Assembly: GCA_951799445.1 (NCBI GenBank)
Contig: OX637291.1
Location: forward strand, 13,704,501 to 13,768,500
DNA: 64,000 nt
Source of the DNA: Pseudisothecium myosuroides
Taxonomy: Eukaryota; Streptophyta; Bryopsida; Hypnales; Lembophyllaceae
Direction: 5' to 3'
In this document: positions 59,872-64,000 of the stretch, piece after piece
Layout: each line of letters opens with the position of its first letter
Position numbering within the stretch: the stretch's first letter is position 1
The notes under the pieces: generated by a model
Told to the model about the DNA's origin: nothing
Database searches by the model: none
The model's input: only the letters and a program-made list of their open reading frames with translations
Program-made: the position numbers and the translations under genes

Positions 59872-59961
59872 GGTGATTCCTCCAGTTTGGGTGATTTCTC
59901 CAGTTTGGGTGATTCCTCCGGTTTGGGTGATTCCTCAAATTTTGGTGATTCCTCCAGTCAA
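59872..59961. repeat. 18-bp tandem repeat, five units
   Basis: GGTGATTCCTCCAGTTTG is repeated five times with few changes. The unit is a multiple of three, so one + strand frame reads as GDSSSLG-type repeats, but no signal or longer gene surrounds it. Confidence 0.85.
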
Positions 59962-60549
59962 GTACAACATGTGATCACGCACACCCACTATTCGATATCA
60001 TGTCTGATTCATGGATCTCTCTGGATTCTTTCGAAACCGAATCCCCATAACCAAGTTCAACAAGTGATTCACCTTGCTTGGCTCATCAGGACCATAAACT
60101 CTCAGACTGAGACAGGTAGGCCATACAGTAAATGTAATACAAATACATCAAAATCTTAATTACTGTGAGTGCTACCAATTACAAAAACTTGCTTTTCACT
60201 TATGTGGAAAAATCATCCGTAACTTGCTCTCTATTTGTTACCCATTAATTTTGGCCCCTCAATAATTCCAAGTTTTAGTGTAGAAGAAATGTTCCAGCAA
60301 GGAAGTCATCCTTTTTAGCTCAATTTAATCACTTCACTAATGGTTGCAAATAGGTTGCACACTTTGTACAGAATGCGAAGATTTTAGAGTATAGTACTGC
60401 GTATAAAACAACCTAATCTGGCAACCTTTGGTGCAATGACAAGCTTTAACCAAGACATCATGGCCAGAACACGATGTGATTTTTAAGTTTCATGCAAGAA
60501 AACTGAGGCATCGATCTACTCATACAAATGGGACATGATGAGCAACAGC

Positions 60550-60835
60550 TCAACAACTGTTTTGTTTACATTTGGAACCTTCCATAGTCCAGCGCTTGAT
60601 TTTTGATGGTACACGAAAATGACCAAATGCAAGCATATACCAGAAGATAACAGGGAACTGTACGATGGCATCCAGATTGTTAATATCGTCACTTGCACGA
60701 CCTGTGAGTGTGAAATAGAGTGTCCAGCACAGCCCCATCTCATAGTGATGAAGACTTCCAATTGAATGTGGTCTCAGTGATGTGACTGCTCGACCTTGGC
60801 AATCCACAATTATGGGGTTTAGTATCAGAAAACTT
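60550..60835 (-). CDS. Probable terminal exon or gene fragment, function unknown
   Basis: A minus-strand frame of about 95 codons after a good splice acceptor (TTTTTTTGACAG ending at 60836). It contains VDCQGRAVTSLRPHSIGSL and a hydrophobic stretch, FPVIFWYMLAFGHF, followed by basic residues (PSKIKRW). Residue choice looks like true protein. Upstream exons would lie beyond 60836, but that DNA is a TTAA transposon and repeats, so it may be a stranded fragment. I do not recognise the family. Confidence 0.4.
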
Positions 60836-60887
60836 CTGTCAAAAAAATGGCATCATTGAAAATTTTGTTGCACACCCGGAACATTAA

Positions 60888-61069
60888 CCCATAAACAATG
60901 CTACGGATGTTTGGCGTCCACTGAATGACAAGGAATTCTCCTGTGTAGGAGAGAAGTGCAACTATTCATCCTCGGAAGTTTGTGTGAAAAGTGGAGATTT
61001 TTTTATATCAATGATTCTTATTGGTTCAAAATGGATGATTTCCATGGTCACCAATCTGTCCTTGAAGGA
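60888..61069. mobile_element. Short TTAA element, family A2, copy 2
   Basis: A 182-bp element after TTAA (60884-60887), starting CCCATAAACAATGC and ending CTGTCCTTGAAGGA before TTAA (61070-61073). The interior matches the copy at 29209, with TCCTGTGTAGGAGAGAAGTG and CAACTATTCATCCTC. Non-coding. Confidence 0.6.
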
Positions 61070-61354
61070 TTAACAACCAATGTTGGGTCCCTTTGCTCCC
61101 CTAGAAAGCAGTTTAGCCCCCAACATTGCAACTTCCTAACCATCCAATGAATCTTTGCAAACTAAACTAAATTCAGGAATATAGGGAGGAATTCATTCCA
61201 ATCTCCAAGGGGGAATGGTTTAGGTTGGTTAACCCCTGTAAGACCGGGAGTGCAAAAAATAGTGTTGTAGAGGCCACATAGTGTCCTAATGGTACTTTAG
61301 GAATTAACAATATTATGCCTCACTGAATTCGATCACATATCAGCTATAAATATT

Positions 61355-61658
61355 CACAAAAATTCAAAGTATTTGTAGTGGCCTACAATAGGGTTGATGC
61401 GTAGGTACAATATAGTGGTGCGCACATCACAATAATTATTGTTCAAATCCAAGGTATTAAATGGATAGATTGAAAAGATTGGAGGTACTGAAATCTTCAA
61501 AATCTACAAAAATTCAAAGTATTTGCAGTGGCCTACAATAGGATTGATGCATAGGTACAATATAGTGGTGTGTACATCACAATAATTATTGTTCAAACCC
61601 AAGGTATTAAATGGATAGATTGAAAAGATTGGAGGTACTGAAATCTTCAAAATCTGTA
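61355..61658. repeat. 150-bp tandem duplication
   Basis: Two head-to-tail units of 150 bp, each starting near AAAATTCAAAGTATTTG and including GGTACAATATAGTGGTG and TGAAAAGATTGGAGGTACTG. They differ at only a handful of sites, so the duplication is recent. Confidence 0.85.
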
Positions 61659-61659
61659 G

Positions 61660-63189
61660 ATTTCTTCAAGATTTATTGATTGTTGTAGCCCACAACAATT
61701 GGATGGAGGTGTATAATTTTCCATTGCTTGCAAATTTTCAATTTGTTATTAGCCCATTTGGCTAAGAATGCAAAGAAGAGAATCCCTTCTATAGGTGTAT
61801 TTTTTGTGGTAATTTTAACACACTTTTATCTAAATTTTTAAATTTGAATAGAACTTCATTCAATTTTTGAATAAATTTCATTAAAATATATTTAAAACAC
61901 CAATGGACAAGGGTGGTTTCCTTTTAGTGGAAGAAGAACTATAAGTGCTTTTGAAGAATATTGCAATTAGCTTAATCCATGCTCAATAGTAACTTGGGAG
62001 CCATTGAAAATATGCTCTAATCAAAGGACCATAAATGAAAAGTAAAAAAAAAGTCCGAAATTCTTGATAAAATATTTTAGTTCCAAAAAATTTGCCAAAA
62101 TATTTTGTTTTGTGAAAAAATTTCAATGAAATTTGAATTGTCTTCATGTCTTCTCACTTCACTACTTCAGTTGGGAATTATTGCTAGAGTGACACCATTT
62201 TAGTAGTGAAAAGCCTCCAAATAACCTTTCATTGTCTATTTTAAGAGCACAATTTTAGGATTTTGATGTGACGTCGCCTCACCCTACGGTCACTTCACCG
62301 GCCGACCTCGCCTAGTCGCGATGATTTGATTGTTCAAATCGGCATCTTGCCTCATTTGATATTTGCCTTGTCTCCCTGTCCATTCCTCTATGGGTTGGCC
62401 ACCAGCAATGCTCCATTATTGAAGAGCGCCAATGTTTCAAAGGCCTTGAATCTGCCATTGCCATTGTTTTGTGCCCACCTTCGTAGCCTGGCCTTTCAAT
62501 TCCCATGTTTTTTTTCCCGTTGTATTAGAGTTTGTGCTCCTTTATTTTACTTATACCATTGGCTCCTTCCGTGTCTTACAAATTCACTATTGATTGCACC
62601 ATCGCAAACACTAATTTTTTATTTTTTAGATGGCTTAGGTGCTCTCGGCAAATAGGCGCTTCTGCATTAGTGGTAGTCTTGAATGTCATGGGAGGCTTTT
62701 GATTTCCAAATCCTTTAGATTTCAAACTTTCAAGTATTAGTATGATCTTCCCCTTCATGTTTTCATGATAAAATGATCATTTACATTCCAGTTTTTCATT
62801 CCAAGTCTTCAAGTTGTTTGTTTTGGATTTTATTGTTGTCTTTTTGTGATTGCTCTAATAGAACTTGTTGTGAAAGAATTGATTTAATCAAATCCCTTTG
62901 GATGTAGGATTTGAGTGGAGTATCGTAATTTTGGCAGCATTACAAATTTGTAATTTGCATTCTTTTGCAATTTTTGAGTGCTAACCACATTGCAGTTTGA
63001 AATTTGCATTAAAGAATTGTTGAATGATAAAATTTGAGTGAGTTGGTGATAGATCCTACCTCTATACTATGCAATTTGGGGAAAAAAAATGAAGTAAGAG
63101 TTGGGCAACTGTTCTGAAGGAGTTCTTTTAGACATCTACAAACTCTAACAACCAACTAAGGTCCTTAGTGGTGATCTTTGAGTTTGGAA
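61660..63189. other. AT-rich intergenic stretch
   Basis: No gene supported; short frames at 62312-62655 lack motifs. Confidence 0.3.
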
Positions 63190-63573
63190 ATGAGATCGAT
63201 GGGAGAGCACCCACAAGCGGAAGGGGAAAGAGAAAGAGATACCCAACGTATCAAGAGGCAAAAGAAGGAGAAGATTGACGAGGGTAAGGACGTTTCATTT
63301 GGAGATGCAAAAGAAATTTCGGATTTTGAAGTTGCCCTAGGCTTCAGCCAAGAGTCAGATGCAACGTCTAGGCCTCTTCTAATCAAGCTCTGTGATTCTT
63401 TGCAAGCTTTCGAGCCACAACAAAAAGAGAAGGTCCCATGCTGTCCAACTTTCTCCAATTCGGTGGTGTCATCTGATTCTAATGTTGCTTTAATAAAGTC
63501 TTTAGATGCTGCAGATGCAAGGATTAGAGTTGCTCTTGCTTTGAACCAAGCTAGGCGGTTCCAAGACTCTTAA
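63190..63573 (+). CDS. Hypothetical 127-residue protein
   Basis: Open from the ATG at 63190 to TAA. The product has a charged N-terminus (GERERDTQRIKRQKKEKIDE, possibly a nuclear signal) and an Ala/Leu-rich end. Codon use is plausible, but no domain is recognised. A shifted frame just downstream (about 63600-63775) reads CLICMKIEGR and then WKCATC, a possible two-pair zinc-binding site, so the true gene may be longer and frameshifted or spliced. It could be a transposon remnant. Confidence 0.35.
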   Translation: MRSMGEHPQAEGERERDTQRIKRQKKEKIDEGKDVSFGDAKEISDFEVALGFSQESDATSRPLLIKLCDSLQAFEPQQKEKVPCCPTFSNSVVSSDSNVALIKSLDAADARIRVALALNQARRFQDS

Positions 63574-64000
63574 GCTACTTCTTTGCCTTGGGCATAGAAG
63601 GTTGTTGGATGAAAATGGTGTGGTTGCACTTGTTATGTGCTTGATTTGTATGAAGATTGAAGGGAGGATTACAACAATAGCCATGAAGAAAGATAATTTG
63701 AATAAATATGCTAGGTGGAAGTGTGCAACTTGTGCCATATATACCAAGGAAGGGAGTCGTGGCAAGGGAATGGTATAAGGACAACAATAACAAGCATTTT
63801 AGAAATTAAAAGGCTTATGCTACCCTAGGCCGCTAAACTACAGTATAGGAGCTCCAAATTTGTTTGGCTTTTGAGCAATGCTTGACCTAGGAGAGATTTC
63901 CCTTAACAACGTGACCTACTCCAATACATTGGAGTTAAAGTGCCAAAAAGAATTGGAACATCCAATCTGGTTGGAGCATGATCAAGGCCATTCATTTTAT
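63574..64000. other. Right edge, possible continuation of the hypothetical gene
   Basis: Apart from the CLIC/CATC stretch mentioned for the upstream frame, nothing is recognised before the window ends. Confidence 0.25.

Noticed and set aside
59872..59961. CRISPR-like array
   Set aside because: The 18-bp units are contiguous with no spacers, and the DNA is eukaryotic.

Overview
The window is AT-rich eukaryotic nuclear DNA, almost certainly from a land plant. The genes have many short exons with GT-AG introns, spliced 5' leaders, GC-rich promoter segments, an ANP/NPK1-type MAPKKK and plant-type DNA transposons (CACTA, Tnp2). Few genes, dense small non-autonomous DNA transposons and an ankyrin-MAPKKK architecture make me lean to a seed-free plant such as a bryophyte. 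That is an inference; no single marker proves it.

Three genes can be reconstructed exon by exon, all on the + strand. (1) 24345-28419 encodes a roughly 696-residue protein of unknown family with one membrane segment and a C-terminal coiled coil. Its GC-rich leader starts near 22.9 kb. (2) 47357-48789 is a compact gene with a TATA box, one intron in the leader, and a 223-residue secreted precursor carrying four almost identical 17-residue, four-cysteine modules. This is the best candidate here for an undescribed system. (3) 49.7-59.3 kb encodes a roughly 1,280-residue protein with ankyrin repeats, a small Cys cluster and a C-terminal MAPKKK-like kinase domain. Its spliced leader appears to carry a uORF whose stop overlaps the main ATG.

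The rest (about 0-22 kb, 29-46 kb and 60-64 kb) is transposon graveyard. It holds a decayed Tnp2/CACTA-type transposase (3.8-6.6 kb) and a decayed pogo/Tigger-like DDE transposase (36.3-38.7 kb). It also holds a CACTA element and a CACTA miniature, each with a 3-bp target duplication. Family A is flanked by TTAA and ends in CCCCTAAAGG, as in piggyBac-like elements. Family B inserts at TA and ends in AGGTAG. Family C ends in CATTAGAAGAAA. At 39.1-40.7 kb a C element lies in a B element, which lies in an A element; at 37.2 kb an A element cuts the pogo-like transposase.

Other structures are a 610-bp foldback at 42.3-42.9 kb followed at once by a 113-bp palindrome, twin hairpins at 35.4 and 35.95 kb, tandem repeats at 21.2-22.0 kb with a dispersed copy at 30.0-30.5 kb, and an isolated GC-rich island at 11.1-11.9 kb. 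All splice sites were inferred by eye from GT-AG signals and phase agreement; RNA evidence would settle them.
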